DNA of 64,000 nt from DASXRA01 sp036502575 (GTDB lineage Bacteria; Actinomycetota; Actinomycetes; Mycobacteriales; Jatrophihabitantaceae), in NCBI GenBank assembly GCA_036502575.1, contig DASXYL010000029.1, positions 141,264 to 205,263 on the forward strand, written 5' to 3'. Every line of letters begins with the position of its first letter. The stretch's first letter is position 1. A program made the position numbers and the translations under genes. Shown in pieces: positions 45,342 through 53,240 of this stretch. The notes beneath the pieces were generated by a model. That model saw only the letters and a list, made by a program, of their open reading frames with translations, was not told where the DNA came from and made no database searches.

Positions 45342-46828
45342 CGCTCACCTACGAGGACGTCGTGGCCCGGTACGAGCCGGTGATCGGCCTGGAGACCCAC
45401 GTCGAGCTCAGCACCGTGTCCAAGATGTTCTGCGGCTGCTCGACCGAGTTCGGCGCCGAGCCCAACACCCAGATCTGCCCGGTGTGCCTGGGGCTGCCGG
45501 GCGCCCTGCCAGTGGCCAACGAGAAGGCCATCGAATCCACGATCCGCATCGGCCTGGCGCTGAACTGCTCCATCGCGCCGTGGTGCCGGTTCGCCCGCAA
45601 GAACTACTTCTACCCGGACATGCCGAAGAACTTCCAGACGTCGCAGTACGACGAGCCGCTGTGCGTCGAGGGCTACCTCGACATCGAGCTGGACGGCCAG
45701 ACGTACCGCATCGGCATCGAGCGGGTGCATCTGGAGGAGGACACCGGCAAGAACACCCACGTCGGGACCTCCGGGCGCATTCACGGTGCCGACTACTCGC
45801 TCGTCGACTACAACCGGGCCGGCATCCCGCTCGTCGAGATCGTCACCAAGCCGGTCCCGGGCACCGGGGCGCTCGCGCCCGAGGTCGCCCGCGCCTACGT
45901 CACCGAGCTGCGCAACATCCTGCGGACGCTCGGCGTCAGCGACGTGCGGATGGAGCAGGGTTCGCTGCGGTGCGACGTCAACACCTCGCTGAACCGACCC
46001 GGTGACGAGTGGGGTACGCGCACCGAGACGAAGAACGTCAACTCGCTGCGCTCGGTGGAGCGCGCCGTCCGGTCGGAGATGATTCGCCAGGCCGGCCTGC
46101 TCGACGCCGGTGACCGGATCAAGCAGGAGACGCGGCACTTCTCCGAGACGACCGGCGACACGCGTCCCGGGCGGAGCAAGGAGGAGGCCACCGACTACCG
46201 GTACTTCCCCGAGCCCGACCTGGTGCCGCTGGCGCCGGACGCGGAGTGGGTCGAGCAGCTGCGCAAGGCGCTGCCCGAGCTGCCGGCCGCGCGGCGGCTG
46301 CGTATCCGCGAAACGCTCGGGGTCTCGCCGGAGGATATGCAGCAGATGGCCAACGCCGGCGTCGTCGATCTGGTCGGCGCGACCGTCGACGCCGGGGCTC
46401 CGGTGGCCGAGGCCCGCAACTGGTGGCTGGGCTACCTGGCGCAGGAGGCCAACAAGCGCGAAGTCGAGCCGGCCGACCTGGGCGTCACGCCGGCCCACGT
46501 GGCCCGCATCGTCGCGCTGGTCGCCGACGGCACGCTGTCGTCCGCGCTGGGCCGCCAGGTCGTCGACGTCGTGCTGGAAACCGGAGCCGACGTCGACACC
46601 GTCGTCGCCCAGCGGGGGCTGCAGGTCGTCTCCGACACCGGCGCGCTCGGGGCTGCGGCCGATGAGGCGATCGCCGCCAACCCCGAGATCGCCGAGAAGG
46701 TGCGCAGCGGCAAGGTCAACGCGGTCGGCCCGCTGATCGGCGCGGTCCGCAAGGCCACCGGCGGGCAGGCGGATGCGGCGACGGCCCGCGCGATCCTGCT
46801 GGAGAAGCTCGGCGTCACCGAGGGCTGA
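45338..46828 (+). CDS. gatB: Asp/Glu-tRNA amidotransferase subunit B
   Basis: 496 residues. Kinase-like transamidation subunit: PVIGLETHVELSTVSKMFC, zinc Cys cluster CGCSTEF...CPVCLGLPG, KNYFYPDMPKNFQTSQYDEP, HLEEDTGKN, DYNRAGIPLVEIVT, and a C-terminal YqeY tail domain (GKVNAVGPLIGAVRKATGGQAD). In M. tuberculosis pfkA separates gatA from gatB; here they overlap directly. Confidence 0.98.
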   Translation: MTLTYEDVVARYEPVIGLETHVELSTVSKMFCGCSTEFGAEPNTQICPVCLGLPGALPVANEKAIESTIRIGLALNCSIAPWCRFARKNYFYPDMPKNFQTSQYDEPLCVEGYLDIELDGQTYRIGIERVHLEEDTGKNTHVGTSGRIHGADYSLVDYNRAGIPLVEIVTKPVPGTGALAPEVARAYVTELRNILRTLGVSDVRMEQGSLRCDVNTSLNRPGDEWGTRTETKNVNSLRSVERAVRSEMIRQAGLLDAGDRIKQETRHFSETTGDTRPGRSKEEATDYRYFPEPDLVPLAPDAEWVEQLRKALPELPAARRLRIRETLGVSPEDMQQMANAGVVDLVGATVDAGAPVAEARNWWLGYLAQEANKREVEPADLGVTPAHVARIVALVADGTLSSALGRQVVDVVLETGADVDTVVAQRGLQVVSDTGALGAAADEAIAANPEIAEKVRSGKVNAVGPLIGAVRKATGGQADAATARAILLEKLGVTEG

Positions 46829-46837
46829 GACGACCCC

Positions 46838-47866
46838 GTGAGGCCGGTTGCCGTGCTGCTCGCGGCGCTGGCCGCCCCGCAGGTGCTGTTCCACATCGCC
46901 GATACGCGCATCGGCGAGGCGAGCGGCATCGCCCGCGGTATCGCCTCGCCCGGCGTGGTGTACGTGCAGAACGACAGCGGCGACTCGGCCCGCTTCTTCG
47001 CCCTGGACGCCCGCACCGGGGCGACGCTGGCCACCTACACCGTCCCCGGGGCCACCAACGTCGACTGGGAGGACATCGCGGTCGCCCGCGACCGGCGCGG
47101 CGTGCCGTCGGTGTGGATCGCCGACATCGGCGATAACGACGCCAATCGGGCCGAGGTCCGCGTCTATCGGGTGGACGAGCCGCACGTCCGGGCCGGCGCC
47201 GTCGCGACGACAGCGGCGCCCGAGACCTGGCGGCTGCGTTACCCGGGCGGCCCGATCGACGCCGAGTCGCTCGCCGTGGCGCCGGGCGGCGCGGCCTACA
47301 TCGTCACCAAGGCGTTGCTCGGCGGTTCGACGGTCTACGCGCTAGCGCCCCGGCCGAGCGGGGCCGTCCAGACGGTGCGTCAGGTCGGCGAGATCCGGTT
47401 CCAGCTGACCGGGACGCTCGGCGGACCCAACCAGTTCGGGCAGCTGACCGCCACGGGCGCGTCGCTGTCGGCGGACGGGTCGGTGTTCGCCGTGCGGACC
47501 TACACCGACGCCTACCTGTGGCGGGTCGCCCACGGCGATGTGGCGGCGGCGTTGCGGGCGGCGCCGGTGCGGGTCGCGTTGCCGGCGCAGCCGCAGGGCG
47601 AGGGCATCGCCGTGGACGGCAAGCGGCTGCTGATCGACACCGAGGGTGCCGGATCAGCGGTCTATGCGGTGCCGTTGCCGGCCCTCACCGCGGCACCGCC
47701 CGCATCGAGGAAGGCAACTCCGACGCCGACGCCCTCGTCCGCTACCGCGACGCCGGCCGAGTCGAAGCCGCGCTCACGACGAACCGAAGTGCTGGTCGGA
47801 GTCGGTCTGATCGTCGTCGTGCTCGGCGCGCTGGGTCTGGGTCTGCGCCGCGCCCGTCGTCGCTAA
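46838..47866 (+). CDS. Surface-anchored beta-propeller-like protein
   Basis: 342 residues, GTG start. Short N-terminal hydrophobic segment (VAVLLAALAAPQVL) as signal; then propeller-like strands (PGVVYVQNDSGDSARFFALDARTG, DWEDIAVARDRRGVPSVWIADIGDNDANR, DAESLAVAPGGAAYIVTKA, QGEGIAVDGKRLLIDTEG); a Pro/Thr/Ser linker (KATPTPTPSSATATP); one TM near the end (VGLIVVVLGALGLGL) and Arg tail. Topology suggests an exported sensor or binding domain held on the membrane. Follows gatB by 9 bp; function not recognised. Confidence 0.75.
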   Translation: MRPVAVLLAALAAPQVLFHIADTRIGEASGIARGIASPGVVYVQNDSGDSARFFALDARTGATLATYTVPGATNVDWEDIAVARDRRGVPSVWIADIGDNDANRAEVRVYRVDEPHVRAGAVATTAAPETWRLRYPGGPIDAESLAVAPGGAAYIVTKALLGGSTVYALAPRPSGAVQTVRQVGEIRFQLTGTLGGPNQFGQLTATGASLSADGSVFAVRTYTDAYLWRVAHGDVAAALRAAPVRVALPAQPQGEGIAVDGKRLLIDTEGAGSAVYAVPLPALTAAPPASRKATPTPTPSSATATPAESKPRSRRTEVLVGVGLIVVVLGALGLGLRRARRR

Positions 47867-48126
47867 TCGTCGGCCGGCGCGTCGGCCCCAGGCGTGCGCT
47901 CGAACTCTTGTAGCCGGCGCAGCGTGTCGATGAAGCCGAGCCATCCGACGAACTCCTCGTCCTCGCCGCGGTCGGTGCGCAGCCGTCCGGAGATCGGCTG
48001 CGCATCCAGGTGGACGTCGAGCCGGACGCTCAGCATCCGGCCCTCGTCGGGGCGATCGTCGTCGTCATACATCGAGGGGGACGCTACGCCCGCGGAAGGC
48101 CCGTCCGCGTCAGGGAGCTCCCTCAT
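47863..48126 (-). CDS. Small acidic protein coupled to the LuxR-type regulator
   Basis: 87 residues from an ATG overlapping the regulator stop codon (ATGA); an internal ATG at 48072 would give 69. Contains MYDDDDRPDEGRM, then LSVRLDVHLDAQPISGRL and GEDEEFVGWLGFIDTLRRLQEF, an alpha/beta pattern I associate with uncharacterised actinobacterial proteins. Function unknown. Overlaps the convergent propeller gene by 4 nt. Confidence 0.65.
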   Translation of the reverse strand: MRELPDADGPSAGVASPSMYDDDDRPDEGRMLSVRLDVHLDAQPISGRLRTDRGEDEEFVGWLGFIDTLRRLQEFERTPGADAPADD

Positions 48127-49436
48127 GAGATCCCCGAGAGCCCTGAGAGCACAGCGGCCAAGTCGTGCCGGCTGGTGATGTCGAGCTTGCGGTAGACGTG
48201 GCCGAGGTGGGTCTCGACGGTCTTGCGGGTGACGAAGAGAACCTGCGCGATCTCCGGATTGCTGCGCCCGGAAACCGCGAGTTCGGCCACCCGGCGCTCG
48301 GTGGTCGTCAGCTGGCCCCCGGCGTCGCCGTCGACGCTGCCGGCCCGGCCCCCGGCGGCGCGCAACTCCAGGCGGGCCTGCTCGGCCAGTGCGCGGGCGC
48401 CGCTGCGCTCGGCGAGCTCGAGGCCCCGCTGCAGCATCGTCCGCGCGTCGGAGCGGCGGTTGGCGCGCCGCAGCGCCGCGCCGAGGTCGGTGAGTGCCTG
48501 GGCGTGTGCGAGCCGGCCCGGTGACGCCTCCAGCACGTCGACCGCCTCGCCCAAGCGGTCCAGACGCGCGGCGTCGTCGACGAGGGCGACGGCCCGCAGC
48601 GCGATGCCGATGCTGCTGGCGGCGCCCCACTGCCGGGCCCGGTCCAGGTCGTCGGCGGCCATCCGGCGGGCCTCGTCGGTCGCGCCGAGGGCCGCGAGCG
48701 CCGGTGCCGCGGATGACCGCCACCGGGACGCGAGCGGGTTGGCCGCTCCGGACGCCTCGTCGCGCCGACCGAACTCACACAGGTCGTCGACCCCTTCACG
48801 CGCCCGGCCCTGGGCGATGCGCAGGAGACCCCGGGCCTCGAGCAGCTCGTCGAAGGCCAGGCCGGACGGAATCTCGTCGCCCAGGCCGGTGTCGTGCAGG
48901 GCCTGCTCGGCCGCATCGAGCTCGCCCGTCTCGATGGCGGTTCGGACGAGCAGCCCCGAGGCCAGGGCGGCGCCGAGGTTGATGTCGTGCGCGGTCAGCA
49001 GCCGCAGCGCCGTGCGCGCGTCCTCCTGGGCCGCCGCGACGTCGCCGCGACGCATCCACACCCGGGCCCGGAACAGGGTCGCGAACGCGATCGCCGGGAT
49101 CGACGCCCGCTCGATGGCGTCGGTGAGCGCCTGCTCCAGGCTGGCTTGCGCGACGTCGAGGCCGTCGGTCGCGAGCGCCCCGAGGACGAGCAGGTAGAAC
49201 GTGCCGCTCACATCGAGCTCCTGCTCGGCGATCAGCCGCCCGCCGGCGAGCGCGGCGTCCAGGTGGGCACTCGCCTCGTCCGCGGACGGGCTGGCTCGGG
49301 CCCGTTCGAAGCCGAGGCTCGCCAGCACGAGGCGTTCGGCCGGCGTGGCCCCGGCGAGGTCGGCATAGCGTTCGAGCCTCGTCGCGGCGGGAGCGCGCCG
49401 CTCGACGGCCATCCTGATCGCCGTCATGCTCGACAT
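48123..49436 (-). CDS. LuxR-family regulator resembling the C-terminal half of a LAL protein
   Basis: 437 residues (an in-frame TTG at 49445 would add 3). The C-terminal HTH is standard: LTTTERRVAELAVSGRSNPEIAQVLFVTRKTVETHLGHVYRKLDI. Everything before is TPR-like Ala/Leu/Arg helices (DVAQASLEQALTDAIER, ERSGARALAEQARLELRAAGG), and the protein begins RLERYADLAGATPAERLVLASLGFERARA, a segment that normally follows the AAA ATPase in 900-1000-residue LAL regulators. No Walker motif is present and no room exists upstream (39-47 bp to the next gene), so the ATPase half is absent. May be a functional short form or a remnant. Confidence 0.8.
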   Translation of the reverse strand: MSSMTAIRMAVERRAPAATRLERYADLAGATPAERLVLASLGFERARASPSADEASAHLDAALAGGRLIAEQELDVSGTFYLLVLGALATDGLDVAQASLEQALTDAIERASIPAIAFATLFRARVWMRRGDVAAAQEDARTALRLLTAHDINLGAALASGLLVRTAIETGELDAAEQALHDTGLGDEIPSGLAFDELLEARGLLRIAQGRAREGVDDLCEFGRRDEASGAANPLASRWRSSAAPALAALGATDEARRMAADDLDRARQWGAASSIGIALRAVALVDDAARLDRLGEAVDVLEASPGRLAHAQALTDLGAALRRANRRSDARTMLQRGLELAERSGARALAEQARLELRAAGGRAGSVDGDAGGQLTTTERRVAELAVSGRSNPEIAQVLFVTRKTVETHLGHVYRKLDITSRHDLAAVLSGLSGIS

Positions 49437-49471
49437 GGCCGTCAAGCCGGGGGTATGACAGTGCGGCCCGC

Positions 49472-49477
49472 TACGGT
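49472..49477 (+). promoter_or_regulatory. -10 box of leaderless VOC gene
   Basis: TACGGT ends 6 nt before the ATG at 49484. Confidence 0.45.
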
Positions 49478-49483
49478 CCCGTC

Positions 49484-50149
49484 ATGGCGATCGCACGATT
49501 CAAGGACGTCTGCCTCGACGCCGTGGACGCGAGCCGGCTCGGCGGGTTCTGGGCGCAGGTTCTCGACTTCCAGTGGCATGCCCAGGACAACGGTGACGGA
49601 TGGCTCTCCGGAGTTACGCCACAGCACACGATCTGGCTCAATCAGGTGCCCGAGCCGATCACCGTCAAGAACCGCGTGCACTTCGACATCTACACGACGA
49701 GCCTCGCCTCGCTCGAAGAATTGGGCGCGCGGATTGTCACGCCGTTCCCCAAGTGGACGGTCATGACCGACCCGGAAGGCACCCAGTTCTGCGCGTTCGT
49801 GCGCGACGAGTTGCCGGCCGATCGCCTGCACGGCCTGGTGATCGACAGTGCCGACCCGGAGGCGATCGCCACCTGGTGGGCGAACGTCTACGACGCCCCG
49901 CCGGAGGTCCACCCCGAGGGCTGGGCCACCGTCGAGAAGATCCCCGGCATGCCCATCCTGACCATGGACTTCAACCCGGTGCCCGAGCCGAAGACGGTCA
50001 AGAACCGCATTCACTGGGACGTCAGCGTCACCGATCTACAACCGCTGATCGACGCCGGCGCGACGTTGCTGCGCGCGGCCGACGACGAGATCGCCTGGCA
50101 CGTCCTGGCCGACCCCGAGGGCAACGAATTCTGCGCGTTCGTTGACTAG
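49484..50149 (+). CDS. VOC-family protein with two glyoxalase-like domains
   Basis: 221 residues made of two similar halves: DAVDASRLGGFWAQVLDFQWH...VKNRVHFDIYTTSL...VMTDPEGTQFCAFV and SADPEAIATWWANVYDAPPEV...VKNRIHWDVSVTDL...VLADPEGNEFCAFV. This tandem DPEGxxFCAF pattern is typical of Glyoxalase-like (PF18029) proteins. Enzymatic role unproven; members can be resistance proteins or lyases. Divergent from the LuxR-type gene. Confidence 0.9.
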   Translation: MAIARFKDVCLDAVDASRLGGFWAQVLDFQWHAQDNGDGWLSGVTPQHTIWLNQVPEPITVKNRVHFDIYTTSLASLEELGARIVTPFPKWTVMTDPEGTQFCAFVRDELPADRLHGLVIDSADPEAIATWWANVYDAPPEVHPEGWATVEKIPGMPILTMDFNPVPEPKTVKNRIHWDVSVTDLQPLIDAGATLLRAADDEIAWHVLADPEGNEFCAFVD

Positions 50150-50151
50150 CT

Positions 50152-50233
50152 GGTCAGGTGGTCGGAGGTGGAGCCTGTCCGCCGATCATCATGGCTTCCG
50201 TGGGCGGGCTACCGCCCGGTCAGGTGGTCGGAG
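50152..50233. repeat. 16-bp direct repeat flanking the SDR 3' end
   Basis: GGTCAGGTGGTCGGAG at 50152-50167 and 50218-50233; the second copy encodes the SDR C-terminus, the first lies past its stop codon. Confidence 0.6.
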
Positions 50234-51024
50234 AGCTCGCGCAGTTGCTTGCGGGCGTCCGGATCGTAGGCTTGCGGATGGGCCTTCGCCGGGCGCTGTC
50301 CGTCGAAGTACTGCCCGGTGACCCCGTCGAGTTCGCGTGCAGCCACCAACCGGTACGTCGCCTCGACCCCCTCCTCGATCGTGCTGATCGGGTTGGTGAC
50401 GATCTTCGTCGGCATGAACGTCGCCGGATGCAGCGCGGTCGCGGTCACGGCCGTGCCGGCCAGCTCGTCGGCGAGGTCGAAGGTGAACATGATCTGCGCG
50501 AGCTTGCTCTGGCAGTACGCCTGGATGCCGGAGTAGTTCCGCTCGAGCATCACGTCGTCGAAGTCGATCGGCGCCTGGCCGGCCGAGCTCACCTGCACGA
50601 TCCGCGCCGACGGCGCCGCACGCAGCCTCGGCAGCAGCAGCCGGGTGAGCAGGTAGCCGGCCAGGTAGTTCACCGCGAAGCGCAGCTCGTAGCCGTCGAC
50701 GCTCACCTCGCGAGTTCGGCCGCCGGGCCCGCTGGTGCCGATGCCCGCGTTGCTGACCAGGACGTCGAGATCGGGATGATCGGCCAGCACCGACTCGGCC
50801 AGGGCCCGCACCTGGGCCAGCTCGGCGAGATCGGCCAGGGCCGGATACAGCTGATCGTTGCCGGTCGTGCCCCGGATCTCCTCGACCGCCCGCTCGATGC
50901 GCCCCGGATCCCGGCCGTGGACGATCACCCGGTCGCCCCCGGCAGCGATCCGCTCGGCGAGCGCCCGGCCCAGGCCGTCCGTCGCCCCGGTAACGAGAAC
51001 GGTCCGTGGGTTGAGTGGCGTCAT
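50209..51024 (-). CDS. Short-chain dehydrogenase/reductase
   Basis: 271 residues. Rossmann site VLVTGATDGLGRALAERIA, DLAELAQVR, VLVSNAGIGTSG (NNAG replaced by SNAG), catalytic Ser in IVQVSSAGQ and Tyr-x3-Lys in YCQSKLAQI, then LHPATFMPTKI. NADP preference likely from HGRDPGR. Substrate unknown. ATG with TAACGT 6 nt upstream; divergent from zur across 87 bp. Confidence 0.93.
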   Translation of the reverse strand: MTPLNPRTVLVTGATDGLGRALAERIAAGGDRVIVHGRDPGRIERAVEEIRGTTGNDQLYPALADLAELAQVRALAESVLADHPDLDVLVSNAGIGTSGPGGRTREVSVDGYELRFAVNYLAGYLLTRLLLPRLRAAPSARIVQVSSAGQAPIDFDDVMLERNYSGIQAYCQSKLAQIMFTFDLADELAGTAVTATALHPATFMPTKIVTNPISTIEEGVEATYRLVAARELDGVTGQYFDGQRPAKAHPQAYDPDARKQLRELSDHLTGR

Positions 51025-51030
51025 GCCTCG

Positions 51031-51036
51031 ACGTTA
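51031..51036 (-). promoter_or_regulatory. -10 box of leaderless SDR gene
   Basis: TAACGT on the minus strand ends 6 nt before the ATG at 51024. Confidence 0.45.
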
Positions 51037-51080
51037 GCTGCTGGGCCTCGGCGGCTCGCGGCTGTGTCGGCGCATCTGGC

Positions 51081-51104
51081 ATCGGGAACGATTACCGGTA
51101 AGCT
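51081..51104 (+). promoter_or_regulatory. Zur box overlapping the leaderless zur promoter
   Basis: ATCGGGAACGATTACCGGTA (51081-51100) resembles the perfect palindrome upstream of znuA. It overlaps TAAGCT (51099-51104), which ends 7 nt before the zur GTG, implying autorepression. Confidence 0.55.
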
Positions 51105-51111
51105 TGAGGGC

Positions 51112-51516
51112 GTGGCTGCAGCGATCCGGCACCGGAACACCCGTCAGAGCGGCGCCGTCAAGAACGCTCTCGTCGAGGCGGGCGGTTTCCGCAGCGCGCA
51201 GGACGTCTACGCAAAGTTGCGCGCCCAGGGCGAGCCGGTAGGGCTGTCGACCATCTACCGGCACCTGCAGGCGTTCGCCGACGACGGAGTCGTCGACGTC
51301 ATTCACAGTCCCGAGGGCGAGAGCACCTACCGCTTCTGTGGCGACACCGGCGAGGCGCACCACCATCACCTGGTGTGCCGCACCTGCGGCCGGGCCGAGG
51401 AGATCGAGGGCCGCGCCATTGAGCGCTGGGCCACCGATATGGCCGAGAAGTTCGGCTACACCGAGGTCGACCACACGGTCGAGGTCTTCGGCGTCTGCGG
51501 CACTTGCTCGCCCTGA
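51112..51516 (+). CDS. zur: Fur-family regulator, probably zinc-responsive Zur
   Basis: 134 residues. HTH region AVKNALVEAGGFRSAQDVYAKL and VGLSTIYRHLQAFADDGVVD; metal-binding HHHHLVCRTCGRAEEI and a C-terminal CGTC complete the structural zinc CxxC pair. Zur is favoured over Fur because the ZnuACB genes follow two genes downstream and share its box. GTG start, leaderless. Confidence 0.88.
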   Translation: MAAAIRHRNTRQSGAVKNALVEAGGFRSAQDVYAKLRAQGEPVGLSTIYRHLQAFADDGVVDVIHSPEGESTYRFCGDTGEAHHHHLVCRTCGRAEEIEGRAIERWATDMAEKFGYTEVDHTVEVFGVCGTCSP

Positions 51517-51621
51517 CCGCCCGTAACGGACTGTCGCCGTTTGCCGCCCCGCATCACCAAGTCGGGATCGCGTCGTTACCTACCTTGACGCCTACTTCAC
51601 CTGAGTGCTGCGGGGAGCCTC

Positions 51622-53112
51622 ATGGACGTGGTTGTGACGAGCCTGCGGGTCGCGCGCCCCGGTCGGCAGGTACGGGCGATGGCCGGCCGGGTCGGGGCGG
51701 TCGTGGCGGGCTGCCTCCTGGCCGGGCTGTTCAGCGCTGGGCCGGCTGACGCTGCGCCGGGCGGAAACGCCAGCATCCGGGTGGCCGACCTGGCGGCCGC
51801 GCTTCCGGGCCTCGACCTGTACCTGACCGCGTTCTCGGGCGCCACCCCACGCGTCACCGTGCCCGACACCCGCTACGCCTCGGTGAGCGGGTACACCCTG
51901 GTAAGGCCGGGTCCGTACGTCGTCTCGGCGCAACGGCACGGCGCGTCGGCGGGGAGCCGAGCGGTGCTGTCGACGACCGTGAATATGCGTCCAGGAAAGC
52001 CGTACACGATCGCGGTCCTCGGTGACGGGGCCGCGTTGCGCGCGGTGGTGCTGGCCGATGACCTCACCACGCCGGCGGCCGGGTTCGGCCGAGTGCGCGT
52101 GATCCAGGCTGCACACCGGGCGCCGAGCGCTACGGTAACCGCCGTTCACGGGCCGGTGCTGGCGACCAGGACCGCGTTCGCAGCGAGCAGCCGTTACACG
52201 CAGCTGCGCGCCGGTGCGTGGCAGCTGCGAGCCGAATCGGTCGGCGGGACGACCCTGACGGCAGCGGCCACCGTGAGCGTCGCGTCCGGAACCGTGACAT
52301 CGATTCTGTTGCTGGACCGACCGGGCGGCGGGCTGGCCATCCGCACCGTGCACGACGCGGCCGCACCTTCCCGGCCGCCCAGCGGTGCCGTCCCCACCGG
52401 CGGTGGGGGGATGGCGTCGGCTGTCTCGGCGTCGCCGCGGGTCGGGGCTGCGGCGAACTGGCTCGGGGCGCTGGCCGTTCTCGTGGCGGGCTGCCTCGCG
52501 ATCGCCAGGGCCCGGCACCGAGCGGCGACGTCAGGCTCGGGTTCGGGCCGTCTCGCTGGCGGCCTCGCCTTCGTGATGATCACGGTGGCCGGAATCACGG
52601 CCGCCTCGATGGTGGGGCCGCCGTGGAACACGCTGTTGAGCGCGCCGGGGCCGTCTGGTGCGGCTGTCGTCAGCCCGCCGATCCGGCTGCGGCTGCCCGC
52701 TATCGGCGTCGATACGGCCCTGCAAGCGTTGCGATTGCAGCCCGACGGCAGCCTGCAGGCGCCGAACGCGTGGCAGGAGGCGGGCTGGTATGCCGACGGC
52801 GTGCGCCCAGGCGCGCTCGGGCCGGCTGTGATCGCCGGGCACGTCGACTCGAGGTCCGGCCCGGCGGTGTTCTTCCGGCTGGGCGAGCTGCGTCCGGGCG
52901 ACCGGGTCGTCGTCCAGCAGCACGTCGGGCGGGCGCTCACGTTCGTGGTCGACGACGTCGCGCGCTACCCCAAGACCAACTTTCCGACCGCATCCGTCTA
53001 CGGCCCGGCACCCGTGCCGGAGCTTCGGCTGATCACCTGCGCCGGCGAGTTCGACGCCCGGGCGCGCAGCTATCTCGACAATCTCGTCGTCTCGGCGCAC
53101 CTGGTCGGCTGA
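51622..53112 (+). CDS. DUF4397 domain fused to a class F sortase
   Basis: 496 residues. A signal peptide (VGAVVAGCLLAGLFSAGPADA) leads into DUF4397 (ASIRVADLAAALPGLDLYL, VTVPDTRYASVSGYTLVRPGPYVV...), then GAVPTGGGG, a TM (WLGALAVLVAGCLAIARARHR), a second TM (LAFVMITVAGITAASMVG) and a sortase domain: IRLRLPAIGVDTAL, catalytic His407 (IAGHVDS), Cys473 (LITCAGEFD) and Arg about 482. In many actinobacteria these are two neighbouring genes; here one open frame joins them. GGGGAG at 5 nt supports the ATG. Confidence 0.88.
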   Translation: MDVVVTSLRVARPGRQVRAMAGRVGAVVAGCLLAGLFSAGPADAAPGGNASIRVADLAAALPGLDLYLTAFSGATPRVTVPDTRYASVSGYTLVRPGPYVVSAQRHGASAGSRAVLSTTVNMRPGKPYTIAVLGDGAALRAVVLADDLTTPAAGFGRVRVIQAAHRAPSATVTAVHGPVLATRTAFAASSRYTQLRAGAWQLRAESVGGTTLTAAATVSVASGTVTSILLLDRPGGGLAIRTVHDAAAPSRPPSGAVPTGGGGMASAVSASPRVGAAANWLGALAVLVAGCLAIARARHRAATSGSGSGRLAGGLAFVMITVAGITAASMVGPPWNTLLSAPGPSGAAVVSPPIRLRLPAIGVDTALQALRLQPDGSLQAPNAWQEAGWYADGVRPGALGPAVIAGHVDSRSGPAVFFRLGELRPGDRVVVQQHVGRALTFVVDDVARYPKTNFPTASVYGPAPVPELRLITCAGEFDARARSYLDNLVVSAHLVG

Positions 53113-53155
53113 TCGCTGCCTGACCCGGCTGTAGGAACGCCTTGCTGACCCCAGC

Positions 53156-53185
53156 TTCACGGATCCATGCCGCGCGGGTTAGAGT
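53156..53185 (+). promoter_or_regulatory. Possible znuACB promoter
   Basis: TTCACG, an 18-bp spacer and TAGAGT, placing the start point just before the palindromic Zur box. Confidence 0.35.
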
Positions 53186-53196
53186 GATATTCATAT

Positions 53197-53211
53197 CGGG
53201 AACGGTTCCCG
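53197..53211 (+). promoter_or_regulatory. Zur operator of znuACB
   Basis: Perfect palindrome CGGGAAC-G-GTTCCCG. Extended ATCGGGAACGGTTCCCGTAT matches the site before zur at most positions. Confidence 0.6.
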
Positions 53212-53240
53212 TATTCAGAAGCTAGCGCGGAGGAGACACC

